The notes beneath the pieces were generated by a model. It worked only from the letters and a program-made list of their open reading frames with translations. It made no database searches and was not told where the DNA came from. Below are positions 16,927-25,765 of a stretch of DNA of 64,000 nucleotides, one piece after another. The stretch lies in NCBI GenBank assembly GCA_934402315.1, contig CAKRTS010000014.1, forward strand, positions 37,398-101,397, given 5' to 3'. A program made the translations under genes and the position numbers. Position 1 is the first letter of the stretch, and every line of letters begins with the position of its first letter. This stretch comes from an uncultured Acetatifactor sp. GTDB taxonomy: Bacteria > Bacillota > Clostridia > Lachnospirales > Lachnospiraceae.

Positions 16927-19008
16927 CTATATCTCAGAGCTGTCCTCTACCTTGTCCACTCCGATCAGCTCATAAGCCTCGCCGTCCTGCCCTTCAATCG
17001 TGACATGATCCAGCACAAGTCTGGCAACATTCCGGGCAAAGATGCCCTTCCTGCTGCACTTCGGCACGCCCTCCGACATGGCAGGGACATCACACTTCGG
17101 CTCTGCCGCGTAGCTGACCGAGATGTTCCGCATCACGATCTCCTCTATCTTCTGCTCCGGCAGTCCGTCAAAGAATGCCGCCGCCACATGGCAGTTCGTA
17201 CACTTCATGTTTTCAAATACCAGCTTCTTGATCGAGGGCGTCCTGTCATCCACCGGATAGGGCTCTCTGGACTGCACATAGGGCGTCTTCCCATCGGGAT
17301 CGCAGAAATAGAACGCATTGATAACGAGCGGCGTCATGACATGATCCAGCTCAAGGTTCCGGAAGGTAATGTTGCTTAAAACAGCATCCTTTCCGCGCCC
17401 GCGCCTTGTCTTGATCCTGAGACCTCTGTCCGTATGGCTGAAAATACAGTCCTCCACCGTAAGGTTCAGGATTCCTCCCGCCATCTCGCTTCCAAGCGTT
17501 ACCGCGCCGTGTCCGTTTTCCATCAAACACTGGCGGATCATGATATTCTCCGACGGGGTCTTATAGGTCTTTCCCATATAGATCTTGCCGCTCTTTACCG
17601 CGATGCAGTCATCTCCCAGCGAGAAACGCACCCCGAGAATCTCAACGTTCCTGCAGGACTCCGGGTCGCAGCCGTCCGTGTTGGGCGAATCTGCCGGATT
17701 CTGGATATTCAGTCCGATGAAATGCAGATGATTGCTGAAATACGGATGCAGCGTCCACGCCGGCGAATTGCAGCAGGTCACGCCCTGCAGGGTAATATTT
17801 CTGCAATGATTAATAAAGAACAGCCTCGGGCGGAATGCCTCCTTGTAGCCCTTTGGATTCTTCCACCAGTCCTCGCGCGAAGCATTTCCGTTGATCGTTC
17901 CCTCGCCGTAAATTACAACGTCCTCCACATCAATGCCGCAGATAATGCCGGTATACGAAGGCAGGGGATTTCCCTCCCAGCTGCCAAGATTATACTGATC
18001 CTTCTCATCATAGCTCTCAATCAGCCCGGGCAGCACCGGAAAACGCTCCTTCTCCGTGAATGCCCGGAGCTCTGCGCCTCTGGCAAGCTCGATTTTCGTG
18101 TGGCTCTTCAGGAACAGACTGGTAATCCTGTATACGCCCGCCGGAATCAGCACACGGCTGTCCCCCGGACATGCGAGGATCGCCGCCTGGATAAACGGCG
18201 TATCATCCTGAATACCGTCTCCCTTTGCTCCGAAACGGCGGACATCCAGCGTCACAAACTCATAATCCGTATGGAAGAAAAGCTCTCCGCATTTTTCTTC
18301 TCCGTCAAAGCTTTCCACCAGATAATCCGTGTCCGGCCGCAGCCCGTAGAGCGGCGTGATCGTCCTCTCCGTCACAAGCTCCTCAATCCCATTAACCGTA
18401 ACACGATAGGGCTTCTTTGTAAAGTATTTCCCACCGTCCGCAATTTCAATCACCGCGCTGCGCGCCGTCTTACAGACAAGGCTTACAGCCCCCGCCGCGC
18501 TCTTTCCTTCCGCAGCTTTCTCCTCCACAATCCGCCGCTCATACTTCTCGCCTTGCACAATATGAAGCTCCGCCGCATGCGCCACAAGCTGCCATAGAGT
18601 CTCCTCGTCCGCCTCCTGCACAGCCGCTGCCCCTGTAACGGCAAAGCTCCCGCTTTCCCTGTATCTGGCGTACATCCCGCCCCACACCTGCTTGAACATA
18701 TCGGTCAGCCCACGGTAATACTCATATACCTGCGGACTGATATTGTCTATCGTCCCGAGCAGCGCCTTCAGGAAAAACACTTCATTTTCAAAGCTGTCCT
18801 GGCATTCCAGCTCCCGCCGCAGTATCTGTAACTGCGCCAGAATGTCCGGGTAGCCCGCCTTCTTGTTATATTCTGTCTCAAATGCAGCATAGGCAGGGTA
18901 AACATACCCTGCCGCCTTAAATACATTTTCGTCCAGTTGCTGAATTTCAAACAGACCGTCCGCCCTCCTCGGCAGCCTCCCGATCTGCTCACCCTGTAAC
19001 TGTTCCAT
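16927..19008 (-). CDS. Polygalacturonase-type glycoside hydrolase family 28 with N-terminal extension
   Basis: 693 residues, ATG 19008 with GAGAGG upstream. GH28 enzymes hydrolyse galacturonan. Residues ~175-245 look like the small beta domain usual at the start of Lachnospiraceae GH28 proteins (TARSAVIEIADGG, KPYRVTVNGIEE). The beta-helix starts at ~248 with RRFGAKGDGIQDDTPFIQ. Catalytic-site motifs are NTDGCDPESC (~438), LGDDCIAVKSG (~461), GHGAVTLGSE (~496) and RIKTRRGRG (~528). The first ~170 residues are an extra helical domain of unknown family (FEIQQLDENVFKAAG, YEYYRGLTDMFKQVWGGMY) and make the protein longer than usual. There is no signal peptide, so it likely trims imported oligogalacturonides. 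It lies 24 nt after uxaA. Confidence 0.92.
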   Translation of the reverse strand: MEQLQGEQIGRLPRRADGLFEIQQLDENVFKAAGYVYPAYAAFETEYNKKAGYPDILAQLQILRRELECQDSFENEVFFLKALLGTIDNISPQVYEYYRGLTDMFKQVWGGMYARYRESGSFAVTGAAAVQEADEETLWQLVAHAAELHIVQGEKYERRIVEEKAAEGKSAAGAVSLVCKTARSAVIEIADGGKYFTKKPYRVTVNGIEELVTERTITPLYGLRPDTDYLVESFDGEEKCGELFFHTDYEFVTLDVRRFGAKGDGIQDDTPFIQAAILACPGDSRVLIPAGVYRITSLFLKSHTKIELARGAELRAFTEKERFPVLPGLIESYDEKDQYNLGSWEGNPLPSYTGIICGIDVEDVVIYGEGTINGNASREDWWKNPKGYKEAFRPRLFFINHCRNITLQGVTCCNSPAWTLHPYFSNHLHFIGLNIQNPADSPNTDGCDPESCRNVEILGVRFSLGDDCIAVKSGKIYMGKTYKTPSENIMIRQCLMENGHGAVTLGSEMAGGILNLTVEDCIFSHTDRGLRIKTRRGRGKDAVLSNITFRNLELDHVMTPLVINAFYFCDPDGKTPYVQSREPYPVDDRTPSIKKLVFENMKCTNCHVAAAFFDGLPEQKIEEIVMRNISVSYAAEPKCDVPAMSEGVPKCSRKGIFARNVARLVLDHVTIEGQDGEAYELIGVDKVEDSSEI

Positions 19009-19031
19009 CCTTTTATCCTCTCACCTTTTCT

Positions 19032-20525
19032 TTACAGCGTCACTCCCTGCTTGAAGATCGCCATATCGTGGAATCCCGCCTCCTCGCTGCAAACCTTTCT
19101 TCCGGAAGCCACCTCGACAACATACTCAAACAGCTTTGCCGTCTCCTCCTCCATCGACCGATCCTCAACCAGCACACCGGCATTGAAATCAATCCAGTTC
19201 TTCTTCCTGCCTGCCAGCGTGGAATTCGTTGCAATCTTGACCGTCGGTACCGGAGACGCAAAGGGTGTTCCCCTACCCGTCGTAAACAGCACAATCTGTG
19301 CCCCTGCCGCCGCCAGCGCCGTCGCCGCCACAAGGTCGTTGCCCGGCGCACTGAGAAGATTCAGCCCTGCCGTCTTCACCGTCTCCCCATAGCGGAGCAC
19401 GCCCTTCACCTTCGCGCTTCCCGACTTCTGGGTACAGCCGAGCGACTTATCCTCCAGCGTCGAGATTCCCCCCTTCTTATTTCCGGGGGACGGATTCTCG
19501 TAGATTGTCTGGTTATGACTCTTGAAATAATTCTTGAAATCGTTAATCAGCTCCACCGTCTTGTCAAACAGCTCCCTGTCTGCACACCGGTTCATCAGGA
19601 TCGTCTCCGCGCCGAACATTTCGGGCACCTCTGTCAGAATCGTCGTTCCGCCCTTGGAGATCAGCGTATCCGAAAATCTGCCGACAAGAGGATTTGCCGT
19701 GATGCCGGAAAGCCCGTCACTGCCACCGCACTTCATGCCGATGACAAGCCTGCTGACGCTGACCGGCTCCCTCTCGAAACCGGAAGCATACTCAATCAGC
19801 TCCTTCACTGCCTCGACCGCCTCCGCGATCTCGTCCTCGCACTCCTGCGCCACCAGAAACCGCACTCTGTTTTCATCATAGTCCCCGATATAGTTCTTCA
19901 GGACATCAATATTGCTGTTCTCACAGCCAAGTCCCAGAACGAGCACTCCACCGGCATTCGGGTGATTAATCAGATCCGCGAGAATCTGCCTTGTATGCTC
20001 CTGATCGTCTCCCATCTGGGAGCAGCCATAAGGGTGCGGGAAGGCGATAACCTCCTCCACCGTGCCCTTCACAAAGCGGTTTGCCTGTCTGGCAATGGCG
20101 GTTGCCACATTGTTCACACAGCCGACCGTCGGAATGATCCAGATTTCGTTGCGGACGCCCACCTTGCCGTCCGGGCGCGCAAAACCCATAAACGTCACAT
20201 CCTCTGTGCGCTTTTCCTCAACCGCCACCGGCTCATACTGATATTCCAGAAGATCACCGAGCGCCGTCTTTAAATTGTGCGTGTGTACCCATGCACCGGC
20301 ACGGATATCCTCTTTCGCGTTACCGATCCGGTAGCCGTACTTGATTACCTCTGCACCTGCCGGAATGTCACAGATTGCCATCTTGTGTCCCGCAGGGATC
20401 TCCTCCAGCGCCGTAATCTGCCTCTTCTCTCCCTGCACATCCACCGTGACTGTCTCTCCTGCCGGGATCGTTTTCAGCGCGACTACAACCTTATCATTTT
20501 CATTTATCTTTAAGAAATCCTGCAT
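19032..20525 (-). CDS. uxaA: Altronate dehydratase
   Basis: 497 residues, ATG 20525 with GAGGG upstream. It dehydrates D-altronate to 2-keto-3-deoxy-D-gluconate. The N-terminal SAF-like domain (KTIPAGETVTVDVQGEK, IPAGHKMAICDIPAG, YRIGNAKEDI) is followed by the large catalytic domain (GFARPDGKVGVRNEIWIIPTVGCVN, HPYGCSQMGDD, GLGCENSN, GMKCGGSDGLSGITANP), with conserved Cys and His residues that would bind the metal or Fe-S site. Length is normal for the fused single-chain form. Its start overlaps the end of uxaB by 16 nt, so the two are translationally coupled. Confidence 0.97.
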   Translation of the reverse strand: MQDFLKINENDKVVVALKTIPAGETVTVDVQGEKRQITALEEIPAGHKMAICDIPAGAEVIKYGYRIGNAKEDIRAGAWVHTHNLKTALGDLLEYQYEPVAVEEKRTEDVTFMGFARPDGKVGVRNEIWIIPTVGCVNNVATAIARQANRFVKGTVEEVIAFPHPYGCSQMGDDQEHTRQILADLINHPNAGGVLVLGLGCENSNIDVLKNYIGDYDENRVRFLVAQECEDEIAEAVEAVKELIEYASGFEREPVSVSRLVIGMKCGGSDGLSGITANPLVGRFSDTLISKGGTTILTEVPEMFGAETILMNRCADRELFDKTVELINDFKNYFKSHNQTIYENPSPGNKKGGISTLEDKSLGCTQKSGSAKVKGVLRYGETVKTAGLNLLSAPGNDLVAATALAAAGAQIVLFTTGRGTPFASPVPTVKIATNSTLAGRKKNWIDFNAGVLVEDRSMEEETAKLFEYVVEVASGRKVCSEEAGFHDMAIFKQGVTL

Positions 20526-21970
20526 AATGCCGCCCTCATGCCGTTCGCCTTGATGTCATCCAGATAAGCGGTAACCGCCTCTGTCAGACCGGGAACCCGG
20601 TTCAGATCCTGTCCGTGGAAATCCTCTCTGCCGAGATAAGCCTTCACAAAGCTCTCTGTCGCATCGTTGCAATGGTCGCGGAAGAATTCCAGCACTGCCA
20701 GATCATCCTTAATATCATAAGGCTGCCCGTCCCGATCTCCCTTTAACACTCCATCCTTTATTTCGGTTCCGTGATAGAATGCCATGAGTGCCGCGATGGA
20801 AAAAGTCAGATGAGCGGGGAGCTTTCCGAACTTCTCCACATAGCCTAACAGGCTGGGCAGACATCTTGCGCGCCATTTGGACACGGAATTCAGGGAGATC
20901 GCAAGCAGCGCATGATCCACATAGGGATTGTTAAAGCGGTTGACTACCTCCGCCGCAAACTGCTTCAGCTCCTCCTCGGGAAGTGTCAGCGTCGGGATTA
21001 CCTCATCGAAGATCGTTTTGTTCATGAAGTTGCGGATGTCCGCGTCCTCCATGGACTGTCTGACAATATCGTTTCCGCAGAGCCACGATGCAAGGACGAA
21101 GGAGGTATGCGCGCCGTTCAGGATGCGCACCTTTCTCTGCTTATAGGGATGATGATCCTTGGTAAAGATAACCGGAAGTCCCGCACCCGGAAGGTCGAAC
21201 TCCCCGCTGATGTCCTTCTCGGACTCGATGACCCAGAGGGCAAAGGGCTCGCCTGTCACCATGATATGATCCTCATAGCCCAGCTTCTCCCACTCCTCTT
21301 TCTCCGTTGCCCTCGGATAGCCCGTAACAATACGGTCTACCAGCGTCGAGGTAAAGATGCACGCCTCCTCAACCCACTTCTTGAATTCATCGGAGAGACC
21401 CCAGTTCTCGATCTGCTCCATAACGCATTTGCGCAGCATAATTCCGTTGTCGTCGATCAATTCCACCGGCAGCATGACAAGTCCCTTGCTCTTATCACCG
21501 TGGAAGGTCTCGAATCTGTGATATAAAAATTTCGTCAGCTTTCCGGGGAAGGTCTTGGGCGGATTCAGCTCAAAGCGATCCGACGCATCGTAGACGATTC
21601 CCGCCTCGGTCGTATTCGAGACCACAAACCGGAGCGTGTCGATCTCAGCGAGCCCCATGTATTTTTCATACTCGTTGATGGCATCCACCGCATCCGCAAC
21701 GCTGGTCACGACACGATTGATAATCTTGCCCTCGCCGTTTACATTTCCTCTGAGGGAAACCGTGTACTGGCAGTCCTGTCTGTGGAAGCTGTCCAGATTG
21801 CCGAACTCGATCGGCTTAATCAGCACAATATCCCCATCAAACTTTCCTTCCTCGTTGGCTATGTCGATCATATAGTCCACAAAAGCCCTCAGGAAATTTC
21901 CCTCTCCAAACTGGACTACCTTAACCGGTCTGTCCTTCTTGCCAGTCATGTTCCGACTTAATACTTCCAT
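20510..21970 (-). CDS. uxaB: Tagaturonate reductase (altronate oxidoreductase)
   Basis: 486 residues from ATG 21970; the TTG six bases upstream is an alternative, and AAGGAG lies 11 nt before the ATG. It reduces D-tagaturonate to D-altronate with NADH. Features of the mannitol-dehydrogenase family are VVQFGEGNFLRAFVDYMID (Rossmann entry, ~14-32), FVVSNTTEAGI, YPRATEKEEWEKLG and the catalytic KVRILNGAHT with a Lys-Asn-His trio (~285-294). First gene of the leftward operon; a promoter and a 16-bp operator-like dyad lie upstream. Confidence 0.96.
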   Translation of the reverse strand: MEVLSRNMTGKKDRPVKVVQFGEGNFLRAFVDYMIDIANEEGKFDGDIVLIKPIEFGNLDSFHRQDCQYTVSLRGNVNGEGKIINRVVTSVADAVDAINEYEKYMGLAEIDTLRFVVSNTTEAGIVYDASDRFELNPPKTFPGKLTKFLYHRFETFHGDKSKGLVMLPVELIDDNGIMLRKCVMEQIENWGLSDEFKKWVEEACIFTSTLVDRIVTGYPRATEKEEWEKLGYEDHIMVTGEPFALWVIESEKDISGEFDLPGAGLPVIFTKDHHPYKQRKVRILNGAHTSFVLASWLCGNDIVRQSMEDADIRNFMNKTIFDEVIPTLTLPEEELKQFAAEVVNRFNNPYVDHALLAISLNSVSKWRARCLPSLLGYVEKFGKLPAHLTFSIAALMAFYHGTEIKDGVLKGDRDGQPYDIKDDLAVLEFFRDHCNDATESFVKAYLGREDFHGQDLNRVPGLTEAVTAYLDDIKANGMRAALCRIS

Positions 21971-22009
21971 TTTCAAACCTTCTCCCTTCCATCCCTGTAT
22001 CTTTTCTCA

Positions 22010-22026
22010 ACCCGAACAGTTCGGGT
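22010..22026. promoter_or_regulatory. 17-bp perfect dyad in the uxaB leader
   Basis: ACCCGAAC-A-GTTCGGGT is a perfect inverted repeat, 40 bp upstream of the uxaB ATG and downstream of its promoter. It could be a second operator site or an mRNA hairpin. It differs from the dyad at 22036. Confidence 0.55.
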
Positions 22027-22035
22027 GAAAATTTT

Positions 22036-22051
22036 ATGTAAGTGCTTACAT
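22036..22051. promoter_or_regulatory. LacI-type operator overlapping the uxaB transcription start
   Basis: ATGTAAG-TG-CTTACAT is a perfect 7+7 dyad with a 2-bp centre, the form of LacI-family operators. It lies just downstream of the -10 at 22057-22062, the classical place for repression. The adjacent LacI-family gene at 22258 is the obvious candidate regulator (inferred). Confidence 0.7.
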
Positions 22052-22056
22052 TTTCT

Positions 22057-22085
22057 ATTTTACTTCCATTCTAACTTTTCGTCAA
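22057..22085 (-). promoter_or_regulatory. Sigma-A promoter of the uxaB operon
   Basis: On the minus strand TTGACG (22080-22085) and TAAAAT (22057-22062) are spaced by 17 bp. Transcription would start within the 22036-22051 dyad. Confidence 0.75.
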
Positions 22086-22116
22086 CACTTAATGTCTTTG
22101 TTTTTCTATTACTTCT

Positions 22117-22134
22117 TGCTTATTTATATAAGCA
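22117..22134. promoter_or_regulatory. Dyad between the divergent uxa promoters
   Basis: TGCTTAT-TTAT-ATAAGCA, arms of 7 bp around 4 bp, lies midway between the leftward uxaB promoter and the rightward regulator promoter. Possible further regulator site; low information because it is AT-rich. Confidence 0.35.
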
Positions 22135-22161
22135 GAAACTCTCGTTCCCGAAAAATAAAAC

Positions 22162-22190
22162 TTGAAAAAGCAACCCTGTTCAGATATAAT
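22162..22190 (+). promoter_or_regulatory. Sigma-A promoter of the lacI-type regulator and uxaC
   Basis: TTGAAA (22162-22167) and a perfect TATAAT (22185-22190) with 17-bp spacing, ~68 nt before the regulator ATG at 22258. Confidence 0.75.
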
Positions 22191-22257
22191 TGGAGGTAGA
22201 TTTCATGAAACTACTTACACATGTTTTCTTACAACTTTGCAGAAAGGCTTCACCTAT

Positions 22258-23268
22258 ATGACCATCTACGATATTTCCGAAAAAGCCGGGGTATCCATTG
22301 CGACGGTATCCCGGGTACTGAATGGCAGCAGCAACGTCAGTGAAAAGACAAAGAAAAAGGTACTGGATGTCATTAACCAGTACGAATACACGCCGAATGC
22401 TTTTGCGCGTGGCTTAGGTCTCAACACAATGAAAACCATCGGCATCATGTGCGCCGACAGTTCTGATCTGTATCTCGCAAAAGCGATCTATTACATAGAG
22501 CAGAAGCTGCGTGCAAACGGCTACGACAGCATTCTCTGCTGTACCGGCTACGAACTGGATGCCAAGGCTGCCGCCATGAATCTTCTTATTACAAAGAAGG
22601 TGGACGGCATCGTCCTCGTCGGTTCCAACTTCATCTATGAGAAGGACGCCGACAATCACTATATCATTGAGACCGCCGCCCAGATTCCGGTCATGCTGCT
22701 CAATGCGGCTCTGGATGCGCCGAATGTCTACAGCATCGTGTCCGATGACTTCAATTCCATGTATGACGCAACGCTGCAGATGCTCTCTACCGGCGTTAAG
22801 GACATTGTCTATTTCTATAACTCCACCTCCTACAGCGGAAAGAAAAAGCTCGCGGGCTATCGCGCCGCCATGGAGGAAAAGAAGCTGCTGACCGGTGCGA
22901 ACCTGCTGCAATTCTATCACGGCTCTCACGAGGACATCCCCGCAATGACGGAGCACCTGAAAAAGCTGCACGACAAGGGTCTGCAGTTTCATGGGATCAT
23001 TGCCGCGGACGACAACCTCGCTCTCGCCGCCGTAAAGTATGCAAAGCTGATGCACTACTCTATTCCAGAAGAATTTTCGATTCTCGGATATAATAACTCC
23101 ATGCTTGTCAACTGCTGCGACCCCGAACTCACCAGCATTGACAACAAGCTCGAAACGCTCTGCCAGCACCTGATTACAACCCTGATGGGCGTGCTCAGCG
23201 GAAACGAGATGCCGAAGAAGACTATTTTCTCCGGCGAGATCATCAAACGCGGAACAACCAAATTTTAA
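22258..23268 (+). CDS. LacI family transcriptional regulator
   Basis: 336 residues from ATG 22258 (MTIYDISEKAGVS) with AAAGG upstream. A longer in-frame reading begins at TTG 22162, inside the promoter, and is rejected. The N-terminal HTH (YDISEKAGVSIATVSRVLNG, shown in part) is classic, followed by the hinge helix and a periplasmic-binding-protein-like sensor domain (TIGIMCADSSDLYLAKAIYYIE, DGIVLVGSNF, GIIAADDNLALAAVKYAKL, SILGYNNSMLVNCC, LTSIDNKLETLC). It is divergent from uxaB-uxaA and followed by uxaC, so it most likely senses a uronate intermediate and controls both directions through the dyad at 22036. The inducer is unknown. Confidence 0.94.
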   Translation: MTIYDISEKAGVSIATVSRVLNGSSNVSEKTKKKVLDVINQYEYTPNAFARGLGLNTMKTIGIMCADSSDLYLAKAIYYIEQKLRANGYDSILCCTGYELDAKAAAMNLLITKKVDGIVLVGSNFIYEKDADNHYIIETAAQIPVMLLNAALDAPNVYSIVSDDFNSMYDATLQMLSTGVKDIVYFYNSTSYSGKKKLAGYRAAMEEKKLLTGANLLQFYHGSHEDIPAMTEHLKKLHDKGLQFHGIIAADDNLALAAVKYAKLMHYSIPEEFSILGYNNSMLVNCCDPELTSIDNKLETLCQHLITTLMGVLSGNEMPKKTIFSGEIIKRGTTKF

Positions 23269-23314
23269 GATAAGAAAGAAGAAGCCGCTTAAGACGGCAG
23301 AAAGAAGGTAGAAA

Positions 23315-24724
23315 ATGAAAGCATTTATGGACAAGGATTTTCTGTTGGAGACAGAGACAGCGAAGAAGCTCTTTCACGAATACGCTGCCGAGACACCGGT
23401 ACTCGATTACCACTGTCACATCAACCCCAGAGAGATCGCGGAGGACCGGCAGTTTGACAACATCACGCAGGTCTGGCTCGGCGGCGACCATTACAAGTGG
23501 CGCTTCATGCGCTCCTGCGGCGTCGATGAAAAGTACATCACCGGAGATGCCTCGGACTATGAGAAGTTCTGCTGCTGGGCAGAATGTCTCGGCAAGGCAA
23601 TCGGCAACCCGCTGTTCCACTGGAGCCACCTCGAGCTTCAGCGCTATTTCGGCTATACCGGCGTTCTGAACAAGAATACCGCCGACGAGGTCTGGAAGCT
23701 CTGCAACGAAAAGCTGGCTCAGCCTTCCATGAGCGTGCGCAATCTGATCCGCCAGAGCAACGTCACGCTGATCTGTACAACCGACGATCCCGTCGATTCC
23801 CTTGAGTGGCACAAGCTGATCGCCGAGGACAAGACCTTCGGGACGAAGGTGCTGCCCGCATGGAGACCCGATAAGGCAATGAACATTGAAAAACCGGACT
23901 ACCTCGAGTACCTCGACAAGCTCGCCGCAGCCGCAGGACTGCCTGAGATCAACAGCTTTGCCGCACTGAAGGATGCCCTAAAAAAGCGTATGGAATTCTT
24001 TGCTTCCATGGGCTGCTGCGTGTCCGACCACGCTCTGGAATATGTCATGTACTGCCCTGCTGACGAGGATGAGATCGAGACCATCTTCCTCAAGAGATTA
24101 AACCGTATGGTTCTCACAAAGGAAGAGGAATTAAAGTTCAAGACTGCGTTCATGCTGTTTGTCGGCAAGGAATATCACAAGCTCGACTGGGCAATGCAGC
24201 TCCACTACGGCTGCAAGCGCGACAACAATACCCTGATGTACGAAAAGCTTGGCCCGGATACCGGCTACGACTGCATCAACAACTATGCACCCTCCGCACA
24301 GATGGCGGATTTCCTGAATGCCTTAAATGTCACGGACGAGCTTCCCAGAACGATCCTGTACAGCCTGAATCCCAACGACAACCAGTCGATCGGAACCATT
24401 CTCGGCTGCTTCCAGGATTCCACGGCAACCGCGAAGATCCAGCAGGGAAGCGCCTGGTGGTTCAACGATCATAAGACCGGCATGATCGACCAGCTCACCT
24501 CCCTCGCAAACCTTGGAAACCTCTCCGGCTTTGTCGGAATGCTGACAGATTCCCGGAGCTTCCTCTCCTACACCAGACATGAATATTTCCGCCGCATTCT
24601 CTGCAACCTGATCGGCGGCTGGGTGGAGAACGGAGAATTCCCGCAGGACTATGAGACGCTTGGTGAGATCGTGAAGAATATTTCCTATTACAACGCAAGG
24701 AACTATTTCAGATTCGACGTGTAA
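23315..24724 (+). CDS. uxaC: Glucuronate/galacturonate isomerase
   Basis: 469 residues, ATG 23315, AAGAAGG upstream. It isomerises D-galacturonate to D-tagaturonate and D-glucuronate to D-fructuronate. The metal-dependent hydrolase-like fold is marked by PVLDYHCHINPREIAED (~28-44), ICTTDDPVDSLEWHKLI (~150-166), LPAWRPDKAMN (~178-188) and GMLTDSRSFLSYTRHEYFRR near the C-terminus. Length is usual for the family. It follows the LacI gene by 46 nt, probably in the same transcript, and ends before a strong terminator. Confidence 0.97.
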   Translation: MKAFMDKDFLLETETAKKLFHEYAAETPVLDYHCHINPREIAEDRQFDNITQVWLGGDHYKWRFMRSCGVDEKYITGDASDYEKFCCWAECLGKAIGNPLFHWSHLELQRYFGYTGVLNKNTADEVWKLCNEKLAQPSMSVRNLIRQSNVTLICTTDDPVDSLEWHKLIAEDKTFGTKVLPAWRPDKAMNIEKPDYLEYLDKLAAAAGLPEINSFAALKDALKKRMEFFASMGCCVSDHALEYVMYCPADEDEIETIFLKRLNRMVLTKEEELKFKTAFMLFVGKEYHKLDWAMQLHYGCKRDNNTLMYEKLGPDTGYDCINNYAPSAQMADFLNALNVTDELPRTILYSLNPNDNQSIGTILGCFQDSTATAKIQQGSAWWFNDHKTGMIDQLTSLANLGNLSGFVGMLTDSRSFLSYTRHEYFRRILCNLIGGWVENGEFPQDYETLGEIVKNISYYNARNYFRFDV

Positions 24725-24736
24725 ATAAGGACAGTA

Positions 24737-24765
24737 AAACGCCCCGGGTGCAGACCGGGGCGTTT
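24737..24765 (+). terminator. Terminator hairpin after uxaC
   Basis: An 11-bp perfect stem AAACGCCCCGG / CCGGGGCGTTT around a 7-nt loop, ending in TTT, lies 13 nt after the uxaC stop. Confidence 0.85.
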
Positions 24766-24800
24766 CGTATGAGAGAAAAGTTTTAGAGGAATATTTCATT

Positions 24801-24833
24801 CCCAAAGAAATATTACATCATATTTGCTTTGGG
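24801..24833. promoter_or_regulatory. Long dyad upstream of the AraC-type gene
   Basis: CCCAAAGAAATAT pairs with ATATTTGCTTTGGG (13 bp, one bulged G) around a 6-nt loop. It overlaps a competing smaller hairpin AATATTTC/GAAATATT that begins at 24790, so two alternative folds are possible. It could be an activator/repressor site or an RNA switch in the leader of the gene at 24944. Confidence 0.5.
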
Positions 24834-24943
24834 TTCAAGTGTTTTCTAGTAAAAAAATACTGTTTTTTTGTGTCCGGGCACGTTAAGCGCGGTATTTCAG
24901 CCGGATATATACCGGAAAAAACATGTAAGAGGTTTCAAAGAAT

Positions 24944-25765
24944 ATGAGTCAGGGAAAGACAAGAGACATAGATAAAATCATGGTGGAGCGGGGCCGCAGG
25001 GGTGATTTTTCCCCCAGACAGTCCGACCATTACCACAACTATTTTGAAATTTTCTTTTTGCTGTCGGGGAACTGCCGTTTTCTTCTCAACGACAGTGTCT
25101 ACCCGCTCGAGAGGGGTGATTTTGTACTGATCGCTCCCGGCAGTCTGCATCATGCCCTGTACGACACTGCCGCCTGCGAAATTCTCACCATCTATTTTAA
25201 AAAGGAATACATCGACTGGAATCTGCTCGCGCCCAACGCCTCCGAGGTCTTTCGTTCCTTTATGGGCAGCATTCCCGCGCTCTATCAGGATGCGGTTTCC
25301 TCCCTCTTAGGCCGTATGCTGTCCGAGGGTTCACAGATCGACGAATTTTCGGACCGTTTCATGACCTGTTATCTTCTGGAGCTTCTGCTGATGCTGATGC
25401 GCCATTCCGTCATGAACGAGGAAGAGCCGGAGCTTCTCAACTCCCGCGACGCCGACATCCTCGCCGCGACGAAATACATCTACCGGAATTACAAAAAACC
25501 GCTCACCCTGGCGGAAGTATCGGCGCAGGCGGCACTCAGTCCGACCTACTTCAGCAAAAAGTTCAAGCAGATCACAGGAATGGGTTTCAAGGAATACCTG
25601 AACTTTGTGCGCCTCCGACATGCCCAGACGGCGCTGCTGACAACCAGTAGCACCATCACGGACATCGCCCTGGAAAACGGTTTTAATGACAGTAATTATT
25701 TTAAGGATCTCTTCAAGAAGGTCTACGGAAAATCTCCCAGAGAATACCGCAGGAATCAGGGTTAA
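24944..25765 (+). CDS. AraC family transcriptional regulator with cupin-like sensor domain
   Basis: 273 residues, start ATG 24944; AGAGG lies upstream. Residues ~20-110 form a cupin-type ligand domain ([32 protein letters not shown]). The C-terminal ~100 residues are the two-HTH AraC domain ([26 protein letters not shown] in part, [53 protein letters not shown]). Such proteins usually activate sugar-use genes; here the nearest candidates are uxaC and the pectin genes, but the target is not shown by sequence. Its stop overlaps the stop of the convergent butyrate kinase gene by 4 nt. Confidence 0.92.
   Translation: MSQGKTRDIDKIMVERGRRGDFSPRQSDHYHNYFEIFFLLSGNCRFLLNDSVYPLERGDFVLIAPGSLHHALYDTAACEILTIYFKKEYIDWNLLAPNASEVFRSFMGSIPALYQDAVSSLLGRMLSEGSQIDEFSDRFMTCYLLELLLMLMRHSVMNEEEPELLNSRDADILAATKYIYRNYKKPLTLAEVSAQAALSPTYFSKKFKQITGMGFKEYLNFVRLRHAQTALLTTSSTITDIALENGFNDSNYFKDLFKKVYGKSPREYRRNQG

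Noticed and set aside
22162..22257. N-terminal extension of the LacI regulator
   Set aside because: It starts at a TTG that is the -35 hexamer of the regulator promoter, and LacI proteins begin directly with the HTH seen from 22258.
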